Origin: an uncultured Streptococcus sp.
Lineage (GTDB): Bacteria > Bacillota > Bacilli > Lactobacillales > Streptococcaceae
Length of the DNA stretch: 11,507 bases
Reading direction: 5' to 3'
NCBI GenBank assembly: GCA_902461025.1
Contig: CABPWC010000050.1
Location: forward strand, 1-11,507
In this document: in pieces, positions 1 through 6,374 of the stretch
How the letters are laid out: each line of letters begins with the position of its first letter
Position numbering within the stretch: position 1 is the first letter of the stretch
Made by a program: the position numbers and the translations under genes
Notes under the pieces: generated by a model
The model's input: only the letters and a program-made list of their open reading frames with translations
Told to the model about the DNA's origin: nothing
The model's database searches: none

Positions 1-1
1 C

Positions 2-82
2 CAATTGCTTCGTATCGAAGATCAACTTGGTGAAGTAGCTGAATACCGTGGATTGGAATCATTCTACAACTTGAAAAAATAA
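2..82 (+). CDS. C-terminal fragment of an unidentified protein
   Basis: An open frame enters from the left edge in the phase starting at base 2 and ends at TAA 80-82. It gives 26 residues, beginning QLLRIEDQLGEVAEYRG and ending FYNLKK. Codon use looks like that of the downstream genes, and a hairpin terminator follows within 25 bp, so this is very probably the true 3' end of a real gene. I do not recognise the family from so short a tail. It does not match the C-terminus I remember for streptococcal uridine kinase, a gene found near xseA in some streptococci. It is separated from xseA by a terminator and a promoter, so it belongs to a different transcription unit. Confidence 0.7.
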   Translation, partial: QLLRIEDQLGEVAEYRGLESFYNLKK

Positions 83-84
83 AA

Positions 85-99
85 TAGTTCAGTGAACTA
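85..99 (+). repeat. Small perfect inverted repeat just after the upstream stop codon
   Basis: TAGTTC (85-90) and GAACTA (94-99) are perfect inverted copies around a 3-nt AGT loop. The repeat lies between the stop codon at 80-82 and the terminator stem starting at 103. It may stabilise the 3' end of the upstream mRNA or simply be a minor hairpin. No T-run follows, so it is not a terminator by itself. Confidence 0.4.
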
Positions 100-102
100 A
101 TT

Positions 103-132
103 AAAGCCCTTGGATTTTTTCCGAGGGCTTTT
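103..132 (+). terminator. Rho-independent terminator of the upstream gene
   Basis: AAAGCCCTTGG (103-113) pairs with CCGAGGGCTTT (121-131), an 11-bp stem with one G-T pair and a 7-nt loop of A followed by T residues. The descending arm runs into TTTT (129-132) but the T-run is then broken by G133, so efficiency may be moderate. It closes the gene that ends at 82. Confidence 0.85.
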
Positions 133-139
133 GTATATT

Positions 140-173
140 ATTAGACAAGCTCAAAGAAATGCTGTCTAGTTTT
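140..173 (+). other. Second hairpin between the upstream terminator and the xseA promoter
   Basis: TAGACA (142-147) pairs with TGTCTA (163-168). The stem can extend outward by one wobble and one A-T pair (140-141 with 169-170) and inward by GC/GC (149-150 with 161-162) past a bulged A148. The loop is about 10 nt. TTTT (170-173) follows, so it could act as a weak backup terminator for read-through from the left. It lies upstream of the predicted xseA transcription start and so should not be in the xseA leader. Confidence 0.4.
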
Positions 174-194
174 CGTATTCTAGAGGTGAAAAAA

Positions 195-223
195 GAGATT
201 TTTAAACGTATTTTTGGTATAAT
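195..223 (+). promoter_or_regulatory. Extended -10 promoter of the xseA-recN operon
   Basis: TATAAT at 218-223 is preceded by TGG (215-217), a TGn extended -10. The -35 position (GAGATT, 195-200) is poor, as is common for extended -10 promoters. Transcription would start near 230, giving a leader of about 29 nt with the ribosome binding site AAAGGAGG at 246-253. The -10 lies inside a short inverted repeat, GGTAT (216-220) and ATACC (225-229). Confidence 0.7.
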
Positions 224-258
224 AATACCCAGGAAAACTAGAGAAAAAGGAGGTTGAG

Positions 259-1599
259 ATGGAAAAGTATTTATCGGTTACAACTTTGACTAAGTATTTA
301 AAAATGAAATTCGATAAAGACCCTTACTTGGAACGGGTCTATTTAACTGGTCAGGTTTCGAACTTTCGTAAACGTCCAACTCACCAATATTTTTCTCTTA
401 AAGATGATCGTGCTGTTATCCAAGCGACCATTTGGTCAGGTATTTATCAGAAACTAGGTTTTGATTTGGAAGAAGGGATGAAGATCAATGTCATCGGTCG
501 TGTCCAAGTCTATGAACCAAGTGGGAGCTACTCTATCATTATTGAAAAGGCAGAGCCTGATGGTGTCGGTGCACTTGCCCTTCAGTTCGAACAATTAAAA
601 AAGAAATTATCAGAAGAAGGCCTTTTTCAAGATCGCTTTAAACAAGCAATACCTCAGTTTGCAAAACGCATCGGGGTTGTGACTAGTCGTAGTGGTGCTG
701 TTATCCAGGATATCATTACTACTGTTAGCAGACGTTTTCCAGGGGTAGAGATTATTTTATATCCTACCAAGGTTCAAGGCGAAGGAGCAGCAGAGGAGAT
801 TGCCCGTAACATTGCTAAAGCTAATGAACGTGATGACTTAGATGTACTTATCATTGGTCGTGGTGGTGGCTCGATAGAGGATCTCTGGGCTTTTAACGAA
901 GAGATTGTAGTGCGTGCTATTTTTGAATCGCATTTACCGATTATTTCAAGTGTGGGCCACGAAACAGATGTAACCTTGGCTGATTTTGTTGCCGACAAGA
1001 GGGCAGCAACACCAACTGCTGCAGCAGAGTTAGCTACACCTGTGACCAAGTTAGATCTTCTGACCTACCTTAAAAATCAAGAGAAACGAATGGCTACTGC
1101 TGTACAAAATACTTTATCAAAGAAAAAAGAAGCCTTGAGAACGCTTAGTCAATCAGTCATCTTCAGGCAACCAGAGCGTTTATATGATGGATATCTGCAA
1201 CGCGTAGATCAGTTGCAATTACGTCTCAAACAAAGTATTAATACAGAACTTGTCAGACAACAACAAAAAGTCATAGAACAAGTTCATCGTCTTGAACAGT
1301 TATCACCAATCAATAAGGTTCATCGTTATCAGGACCGCCTGCTACAACTGGAAAAGTTACTTCGTAGTCAAATGGCGGTAGTTTATGATGCCAAGGTTGC
1401 TGAGGTGAAACGCTTGTCAGAAGCTCTACTCATGTTAGATACGAGTCGTATCGTAGCAAGGGGTTATGCGATTGTGAAAAAAGAGGATACCGTGGTATCT
1501 TCGGCAAAAGATTTGAAAAAAAATGACCAGGTGATATTGATGATGCGAGATGGTCATGTAGAATTAGAGGTTAGAGATGTCAAAACAGAAGAAATTTGA
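259..1599 (+). CDS. xseA: Exodeoxyribonuclease VII large subunit
   Basis: This is the catalytic subunit of exonuclease VII, a cytoplasmic enzyme that degrades single-stranded DNA from both ends and acts in repair together with XseB. The 446 residues match the usual family length. Residues 1-100 form the N-terminal OB-fold that binds single-stranded DNA. The catalytic region carries GVVTSRSGAVIQDI (139-152), IIGRGGGSIEDLWAFNEE (198-215) and SVGHETDVTLADFVADKR (231-248), all hallmarks of the family. Residues 260-400 are helical and Gln/Lys/Glu/Leu-rich, the long coiled coil that carries small subunits, and the ARGYAIV motif (400-406) lies near the C-terminus. The start at 259 is supported by AAAGGAGG five bases upstream. 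It is the first gene of the operon and overlaps xseB by 23 bp. Confidence 0.97.
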   Translation: MEKYLSVTTLTKYLKMKFDKDPYLERVYLTGQVSNFRKRPTHQYFSLKDDRAVIQATIWSGIYQKLGFDLEEGMKINVIGRVQVYEPSGSYSIIIEKAEPDGVGALALQFEQLKKKLSEEGLFQDRFKQAIPQFAKRIGVVTSRSGAVIQDIITTVSRRFPGVEIILYPTKVQGEGAAEEIARNIAKANERDDLDVLIIGRGGGSIEDLWAFNEEIVVRAIFESHLPIISSVGHETDVTLADFVADKRAATPTAAAELATPVTKLDLLTYLKNQEKRMATAVQNTLSKKKEALRTLSQSVIFRQPERLYDGYLQRVDQLQLRLKQSINTELVRQQQKVIEQVHRLEQLSPINKVHRYQDRLLQLEKLLRSQMAVVYDAKVAEVKRLSEALLMLDTSRIVARGYAIVKKEDTVVSSAKDLKKNDQVILMMRDGHVELEVRDVKTEEI

Positions 1600-1789
1600 G
1601 GAAAATTTAGCAGAGCTTGAGACTATTGTTCAGAGTTTAGAAAATGGTGAAATTGCTTTAGAAGATGCCATTGCTGCATTTCAAAAAGGAATGGTTCTTT
1701 CAAAAGAATTGCAAGCAACACTTGATAAAGCAGAAAAGACCTTGGTTAAAGTTATGCAAGAAGATGGAACAGAAAGCGAACTCCTATGA
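1577..1789 (+). CDS. xseB: Exodeoxyribonuclease VII small subunit
   Basis: This is the 70-residue small subunit that binds in several copies along the coiled coil of XseA and is needed for a soluble, active exonuclease VII. It shows the usual two-helix pattern: KKFEENLAELETIVQSLENG (6-25), then the acidic LEDAIAAFQKGM segment (28-39), and a second amphipathic helix with ELQATLDKAEKTL (44-56). The length is typical. The start lies inside xseA, 23 bp before its stop in another frame, with AGAGG at 1566-1570 as ribosome binding site. The overlap suggests coupled translation, which would help match subunit amounts. Its stop overlaps the start of ispA in an ATGA. Confidence 0.96.
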   Translation: MSKQKKFEENLAELETIVQSLENGEIALEDAIAAFQKGMVLSKELQATLDKAEKTLVKVMQEDGTESELL

Positions 1790-2661
1790 ACAAGCAGGAA
1801 AAATTAGCTTTGGTCGAGTCAGCACTAGAAGAGTTCTATGGCGACCAGCAATTTGCAACAAACTTAAGAGAAGCCGTTCTTTATTCCATACATGCTGGTG
1901 GTAAAAGAATTCGCCCCTATCTACTTCTAGAAGTTTTGGAATCTTTGCAAGTGTCTATCGCACCAGCCCATGCTAAGGTTGCTGCAGCGCTTGAGATGAT
2001 TCACACAGGTAGTTTGATTCATGATGATTTACCTGCTATGGATAATGATGATTTTCGACGGGGACGTTTGACCAATCACAAAGTCTATGGAGAAGCCCTA
2101 GCTATTTTAGCAGGAGATGCGCTTTTTCTGGATCCCTATGCCTTGATAGCGCAAGCAGATTTGCCTAACCAAACTAAGGTAGATTTGATAGCAAACTTAT
2201 CACTTGCTTCCGGAAGTATGGGGATGGTAGCCGGTCAAGTTTTAGATATGGAAGGTGAAGGCAAACACTTAAACTTAGAAGAACTTCAGACCATCCATGC
2301 CAATAAAACTGGTAAACTCTTAGCCTTCCCTTTTCAAGCGGCAGGAGTTATTGCAGGATTGGATGAAAATCTTCAAAAACAGTTGAAAACAGTTGGAGAG
2401 CTGATTGGACTTGCTTTTCAAGTGAGAGATGATATCCTTGATGTTACTGCTAGTTTTGAGGAAATTGGTAAAACACCACAAAAAGATTTGCAAGCTGAGA
2501 AATCAACCTATCCTGCTTTGTTAGGATTGGATGAGGCAAAAGTTTTTTGTAACCGAACTTTGGATCAGGCTAATGAAAAGTTAGACGTGATTAGCCAATT
2601 AGTTGACTTTGATAAAGAACCAATTGTAAAAATAGTAGAAAGTTTGAGAATCAATGCCTAA
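1786..2661 (+). CDS. ispA: Polyprenyl synthase, farnesyl diphosphate synthase (IspA) type
   Basis: The enzyme condenses dimethylallyl or geranyl diphosphate with isopentenyl diphosphate, normally to farnesyl diphosphate, the precursor of undecaprenyl carrier lipids. The 291 residues fit the bacterial short-chain family. Visible motifs are GGKRIRP (38-44), which binds the isopentenyl diphosphate; the first Asp-rich motif DDLPAMDND (80-88), with the two-residue insertion typical of bacterial FPP synthases; KTGK (174-177); and the second Asp-rich motif DDILD (215-219), followed by GKTPQKDLQAEKSTYP (228-243). Product chain length cannot be fixed from motifs alone, so geranylgeranyl diphosphate remains possible. 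It starts with a 4-bp ATGA overlap with xseB and ends 8 bp inside tlyA. Confidence 0.94.
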   Translation: MNKQEKLALVESALEEFYGDQQFATNLREAVLYSIHAGGKRIRPYLLLEVLESLQVSIAPAHAKVAAALEMIHTGSLIHDDLPAMDNDDFRRGRLTNHKVYGEALAILAGDALFLDPYALIAQADLPNQTKVDLIANLSLASGSMGMVAGQVLDMEGEGKHLNLEELQTIHANKTGKLLAFPFQAAGVIAGLDENLQKQLKTVGELIGLAFQVRDDILDVTASFEEIGKTPQKDLQAEKSTYPALLGLDEAKVFCNRTLDQANEKLDVISQLVDFDKEPIVKIVESLRINA

Positions 2662-3469
2662 GGAAAGAGTAGATGTACTTGCCTACAAACAAGGTTTATT
2701 TGAAACAAGAGAACAGGCTAAGCGGGGCGTAATGGCTGGATTAGTGATTGCAGTCCTTAATGGTGAGCGTTTTGATAAACCAGGAGAAAAAATTCCTGAT
2801 GATACTGAATTAAAACTCAAGGGTGAGAAACTCAAGTATGTGAGTCGAGGTGGCTTGAAACTTGAGAAAGCTTTAGAAAAATTTGACATATCAGTTGAAG
2901 GCAAAACGACCATTGATATCGGCGCTTCTACAGGAGGCTTTACGGATGTCATGCTTCAAAATGGTGCAAAACTGGTTTATGCCGTTGATGTTGGGACCAA
3001 TCAGCTAGCCTGGAAATTACGCCAAGATTCACGAGTTGTTAGCATGGAGCAATTTAACTTTCGGTATGCTGAAAAAAATGACTTTGAAGAAGAGCCAAGT
3101 TTCGCAAGTATCGATGTGAGTTTTATTTCTTTGAGTCTCATTTTACCAGCTCTACATAGAATATTGGCCGATCAAGGGGAAGTTGTTGCACTTATAAAAC
3201 CACAGTTTGAAGCAGGGCGAGAACAAATTGGAAAAAATGGTATTATCAGAGATGCCAAAGTTCACCAACATGTTTTAGAATCAGTTACTAAAATGGCAGT
3301 TGATGAAGGATTCTCAGTCTTAGGATTGGATTTCTCTCCTATTCAAGGTGGACACGGAAATATTGAGTTTCTTGCTTATTTACGTAAAGAAGAACATGCA
3401 AGCAACCAAGTAGTTTCTAAAATAGAACAAGTAGTAGAAAAAGCACATAGAGAGTTTAAAGATGAATAA
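2654..3469 (+). CDS. tlyA: TlyA family rRNA 2'-O-methyltransferase (hemolysin-like)
   Basis: TlyA proteins methylate ribose 2'-hydroxyls in rRNA (in mycobacteria C1409 of 16S and C1920 of 23S rRNA) and are also often annotated as hemolysins. The N-terminal S4 RNA-binding domain covers about residues 1-65. An FtsJ-like Rossmann methyltransferase domain follows, with the SAM-binding motif DIGASTGGFTD (88-98). Candidate catalytic tetrad residues are K69 (in RGGLKLEKAL), D154 (IDVSFIS), K182 (IKPQFE) and E238 (NIEFL). The length (271) is normal. It overlaps ispA by 8 bp and argR by 8 bp, and it has no strong ribosome binding site of its own, so translation probably depends on ribosomes finishing ispA. 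The methylated nucleotide is inferred from the family; a membrane-damaging role is doubtful. Confidence 0.93.
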   Translation: MPKERVDVLAYKQGLFETREQAKRGVMAGLVIAVLNGERFDKPGEKIPDDTELKLKGEKLKYVSRGGLKLEKALEKFDISVEGKTTIDIGASTGGFTDVMLQNGAKLVYAVDVGTNQLAWKLRQDSRVVSMEQFNFRYAEKNDFEEEPSFASIDVSFISLSLILPALHRILADQGEVVALIKPQFEAGREQIGKNGIIRDAKVHQHVLESVTKMAVDEGFSVLGLDFSPIQGGHGNIEFLAYLRKEEHASNQVVSKIEQVVEKAHREFKDE

Positions 3470-3893
3470 AAAAGAGAGACTTGAAAAGATTAGAAGATTT
3501 GTGACTGACTATCAAATCGGTACACAAGAAGAAATCGTTGAACACTTGAGAGAAGCAGGGATCTCTGCCACTCAAGCAACTGTTTCACGTGATATCAAAG
3601 AATTAGGGATTGTAAAAATTCCTTTGAAAGACAATACATATGTCTATGAATTACCAAAGTCAGTAGTTAAAAGTTTACAGTTAGCTGAGAACAATATCGA
3701 AAGTTTCGAAAGAATGGGTAATCTCATCAACTTAGATGTTATTCCTGGGAATACAATTTTTGTTAAAAGTCAATTGACTCAAACATTTTCGGATATGATT
3801 TTTAGCTGTTTAGCAGATGATAACTCAATTTTAATTGTGGCGCGAACTGAAGAAGCAGCTATAGAGATTGTTGAGCAAGTTAAAAAGTGGTAG
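3462..3893 (+). CDS. argR: ArgR/AhrC family arginine-responsive regulator
   Basis: ArgR/AhrC proteins form hexamers that, with arginine, bind ARG boxes to repress arginine synthesis and activate its breakdown. The 143 residues show the N-terminal winged helix (about 1-70, recognition segment SATQATVSRDIKELG at 35-49) and the C-terminal oligomerisation/arginine-binding domain starting near VIPGN (93-97). The DNA-binding half is well conserved. The arginine pocket is not: where family members have a GTxxGDDT motif, this protein has SCLADDNS (115-122), replacing both glycines and the second Asp (N121). Streptococci carry several paralogues (ArgR, AhrC, ArcR) acting together; the copy next to recN is often called AhrC. 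It overlaps tlyA by 8 bp, and its stop codon is part of the recN ribosome binding site. Confidence 0.92.
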   Translation: MNKKERLEKIRRFVTDYQIGTQEEIVEHLREAGISATQATVSRDIKELGIVKIPLKDNTYVYELPKSVVKSLQLAENNIESFERMGNLINLDVIPGNTIFVKSQLTQTFSDMIFSCLADDNSILIVARTEEAAIEIVEQVKKW

Positions 3894-3899
3894 GACCTT

Positions 3900-5567
3900 A
3901 TGTTACTTGAAATTTCAATTAAAAACTTTGCCATCATTGAGGGTATTTCACTTAATTTTGAGAAGGGAATGACAGTTCTGACGGGGGAAACCGGTGCTGG
4001 GAAGTCTATCATCATCGATGCTATGAATATGATGCTGGGAGCAAGAGCTACAACGGACGTTATTCGTCATGGTGCTCCTAAGGCTGAAATCGAAGGTCTT
4101 TTCTCGGTTGAAAACAGTCATGCTTTGCAAATGATTTTTGATGAGCAAGGAATAGAGTTAGGTGATGAAATCATCATCCGTCGTGAAATTTTACAAAACG
4201 GGCGTAGTGTTAGTCGTGTCAATGGACAGATGGTTAATCTATCTGTTCTTCGCTCAATTGGACAGTATCTTGTTGATATCCATGGCCAACATGATCAAGA
4301 AGAGTTAATGCGTCCCCAATTGCACATTCAGATGCTTGATGGGTTTGGTGATGCAGATTTTCTGGAACTGAAGCAAGCCTATCAGACAAACTTTGATGCT
4401 TATCGTAAAATGCGCAAGCAACTTCTTGAGATTAAGAAAAATCAAGAAGAGCACAAGGCTCGTATTGAAATGTTGGAATTTCAGATGGCTGAAATTGAAT
4501 CTGCGTCCTTACAGCCAGGTGAAGACCTCAAACTAAACCAAGAACGAGATAAACTTTTAAATCATAAAAATATTGCTGATACGCTGACTAATGCTTATAC
4601 AATGTTAGATAATGAAGAATTTTCAAGTCTAGCTAACGTGCGTTCAGCTATGAATGATATGGAAAGCATAGAAGAGTATGATGTAGAATATCGTGAAATT
4701 TCTACTTCCTTATCTGAATCTTATTATGTTCTAGAAGATGTTACTAAACGTTTAGAGGATATTATTGAAAGTCTTGATTTCGACGGTAATCGTCTGATGC
4801 AGATTGAAAGTCGTTTAGATTTCATTCACGCCATTACACGTAAGTACGGTGGGAATGTTGACGATGTCTTGATGTACTTTGCTAAAATCACAGAAGAATA
4901 CAACCTTCTAACTGGCAATCATTTATCTTCAGATGATATGGAAGCTGAACTCAAACAATTAGAAGTAAGTCTAGTTAACTTAGCAAGTAAGCTTGCATCT
5001 GCTCGACATAACTTAGCGCAACAATTAGAAATTGAGATTCAGCAAGAACTGAAAGACCTTTATATGGAGAAAGCTCAGTTTCAGGTTCAGTTTACAAATG
5101 CTAAATTTAGTCGTGAGGGTAATGAGAGTGTTGAGTTTTATATTTCAACCAACCCTGGTGAAGACTTTAAACCATTAGTTAAAGTAGCGTCTGGTGGTGA
5201 ATTGTCTCGTCTCATGTTGGCTATCAAGTCTGCTTTTTCACGCAAGGAAGGCAAGACCAGCATTGTATTTGATGAAGTAGATACAGGAGTTTCAGGACGT
5301 GTGGCTCAAGCTATTGCGCAAAAAATTCATAAAATTGGTCAACATGGCCAAGTATTAGCGATTTCCCATCTACCACAAGTCATTGCTATCGCAGATTATC
5401 AGTTCTTTATTGAAAAAATTAGTGATGAGCATTCAACTGTGTCGACTGTTCGTCTCTTGACTTTGGAAGAACGCGTAGAAGAAGTTGCCAAGATGTTGGC
5501 AGGGGAGAATGTAACAGCTGCAGCTCTTACACAAGCTAGAGAATTATTGCAAAGTAAGGAGAAATAA
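3900..5567 (+). CDS. recN: DNA repair protein RecN
   Basis: RecN is an SMC-like ATPase in the cytoplasm that gathers at DNA double-strand breaks and aids RecA-dependent recombination, including during natural transformation. At 555 residues it is full length. The N-terminal ATPase half has Walker A GETGAGKS (29-36) and the Q-loop region DIHGQHDQ (126-133). A coiled-coil arm covers roughly 155-390, shorter than in true SMC proteins. The C-terminal half has the ABC signature SGGELSR (431-437), Walker B SIVFDEVD (454-461) and the switch segment ISHLPQ (488-493). Translation starts 6 bp after argR, with TAGGA at 3891-3895 overlapping the argR stop. The gene is directly abutted by the phosphatase gene. 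Confidence 0.97.
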   Translation: MLLEISIKNFAIIEGISLNFEKGMTVLTGETGAGKSIIIDAMNMMLGARATTDVIRHGAPKAEIEGLFSVENSHALQMIFDEQGIELGDEIIIRREILQNGRSVSRVNGQMVNLSVLRSIGQYLVDIHGQHDQEELMRPQLHIQMLDGFGDADFLELKQAYQTNFDAYRKMRKQLLEIKKNQEEHKARIEMLEFQMAEIESASLQPGEDLKLNQERDKLLNHKNIADTLTNAYTMLDNEEFSSLANVRSAMNDMESIEEYDVEYREISTSLSESYYVLEDVTKRLEDIIESLDFDGNRLMQIESRLDFIHAITRKYGGNVDDVLMYFAKITEEYNLLTGNHLSSDDMEAELKQLEVSLVNLASKLASARHNLAQQLEIEIQQELKDLYMEKAQFQVQFTNAKFSREGNESVEFYISTNPGEDFKPLVKVASGGELSRLMLAIKSAFSRKEGKTSIVFDEVDTGVSGRVAQAIAQKIHKIGQHGQVLAISHLPQVIAIADYQFFIEKISDEHSTVSTVRLLTLEERVEEVAKMLAGENVTAAALTQARELLQSKEK

Positions 5568-6296
5568 ATGACAGATTATTATGTAATTGGTGATGTTCAC
5601 GGAAAAGCAGGAATGCTTGAAGACCTTCTTAAAACATGGGATGGCAAAACCCAATTACTTTTTCTTGGTGATTTAATCGATAGAGGAGAAGACAGTCGTC
5701 GTGTTCTTGAGATGGTTAAGGACTTGGTAGAAAATCAAGGAGCGATTTGCATTTCAGGAAATCACGAGTATATGTTTTTAACCTGGTTGAATAATCCTGA
5801 AGAAAGTTATGATCATTACCGTAGGAATGGTGGAGATACAACCATTAATTCTATTTTAGGTCGTCCGCTAGATGCACCAGTAGATGGTGTAGAAGATGCA
5901 AAGCGTGTTGAGACGGAGGCAGCAGACTTGGTTGCTTTTATTCGCCAAATGCCTTTTGTGATTGAAACAGACCACTATATCTTTGTTCATGCTGGAATTG
6001 ACCTTACATTGGATGACTGGCATGAAACAACAGACTACAAGAAAGTCTGGCTCAGAAAACCATTCCACGAGGCACCGAATCACACAGGAAAAACGATCGT
6101 CTTTGGTCATACACCAGTCTACGGTTTATTAGATCAAAAACCAGGTACTCCAGAACTTTGGATTACAGAAGATGGGAAGATTGGAATGGATGGAGGAGCA
6201 GTCTATGGCGGTGTCCTTCATGGAATCGTCTTTACCGAACAAGGCATGGCTGACCATTATTTCATTGAAAACGACGGCTTTGTTGCCGAAGATTAG
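5568..6296 (+). CDS. PPP-type metallophosphatase (serine/threonine phosphatase or ApaH-like)
   Basis: This is a calcineurin-like, two-metal phosphoesterase of the PPP branch, which includes bacterial PrpA/PrpB phosphatases, lambda phosphatase and ApaH. All metal-binding motifs are present: GDVHG (8-12), GDLIDRG (34-40), GNHE (64-67), HAG (141-143) and GHTP (180-183). The 242-residue length fits the family. No signal peptide is visible, so it is probably cytoplasmic. Substrates could be phosphoproteins or diadenosine polyphosphates; the motifs do not separate these. The start codon immediately follows the recN stop, and AAGGAG at 5556-5561 inside recN is the ribosome binding site. It is the last gene of the xseA operon; no clear terminator follows before the lepA promoter, so read-through into lepA is possible. 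Confidence 0.9.
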   Translation: MTDYYVIGDVHGKAGMLEDLLKTWDGKTQLLFLGDLIDRGEDSRRVLEMVKDLVENQGAICISGNHEYMFLTWLNNPEESYDHYRRNGGDTTINSILGRPLDAPVDGVEDAKRVETEAADLVAFIRQMPFVIETDHYIFVHAGIDLTLDDWHETTDYKKVWLRKPFHEAPNHTGKTIVFGHTPVYGLLDQKPGTPELWITEDGKIGMDGGAVYGGVLHGIVFTEQGMADHYFIENDGFVAED

Positions 6297-6305
6297 TACT
6301 CCTAG

Positions 6306-6360
6306 CAGGGTATGGTCTTGTCAAAATATTAAAAACAATTTATAATTAATAGATACCCTG
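6306..6360. repeat. 8-bp perfect inverted repeat bracketing the lepA promoter
   Basis: CAGGGTAT (6306-6313) and ATACCCTG (6353-6360) are perfect inverted copies separated by 39 bp. The gap holds the complete -35 and -10 elements. The right arm begins at about the expected transcription start. It could be a pair of operator half-sites joined by a loop, or in read-through RNA the base of a long weak stem. It may also be chance. Confidence 0.5.
6318..6346 (+). promoter_or_regulatory. SigA-type promoter of lepA
   Basis: TTGTCA (6318-6323) and TATAAT (6341-6346) are separated by 17 bp. The -10 is consensus and the -35 has one mismatch. Transcription would begin near 6353, giving a leader of about 22 nt with the ribosome binding site AAAGGAAG at 6361-6368. 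Confidence 0.85.
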
Positions 6361-6374
6361 AAAGGAAGAGAATC

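Noticed and set aside
170..177. Possible competence (ComX) box on the minus strand
   Set aside because: TACGAAAA differs from the TACGAATA core and points away from xseA, with no gene to serve on that strand.
176..210. Resemblance to part of a pneumococcal BOX repeat
   Set aside because: Only a loose purine-rich similarity around GAGATTTT is seen; the conserved boxA and boxC stems are absent.
774..1049. Reverse-strand ORF inside xseA
   Set aside because: It is a low-complexity Ser/Ala-rich translation antisense to conserved exonuclease motifs and has no ribosome binding site; it is a shadow of the real gene.
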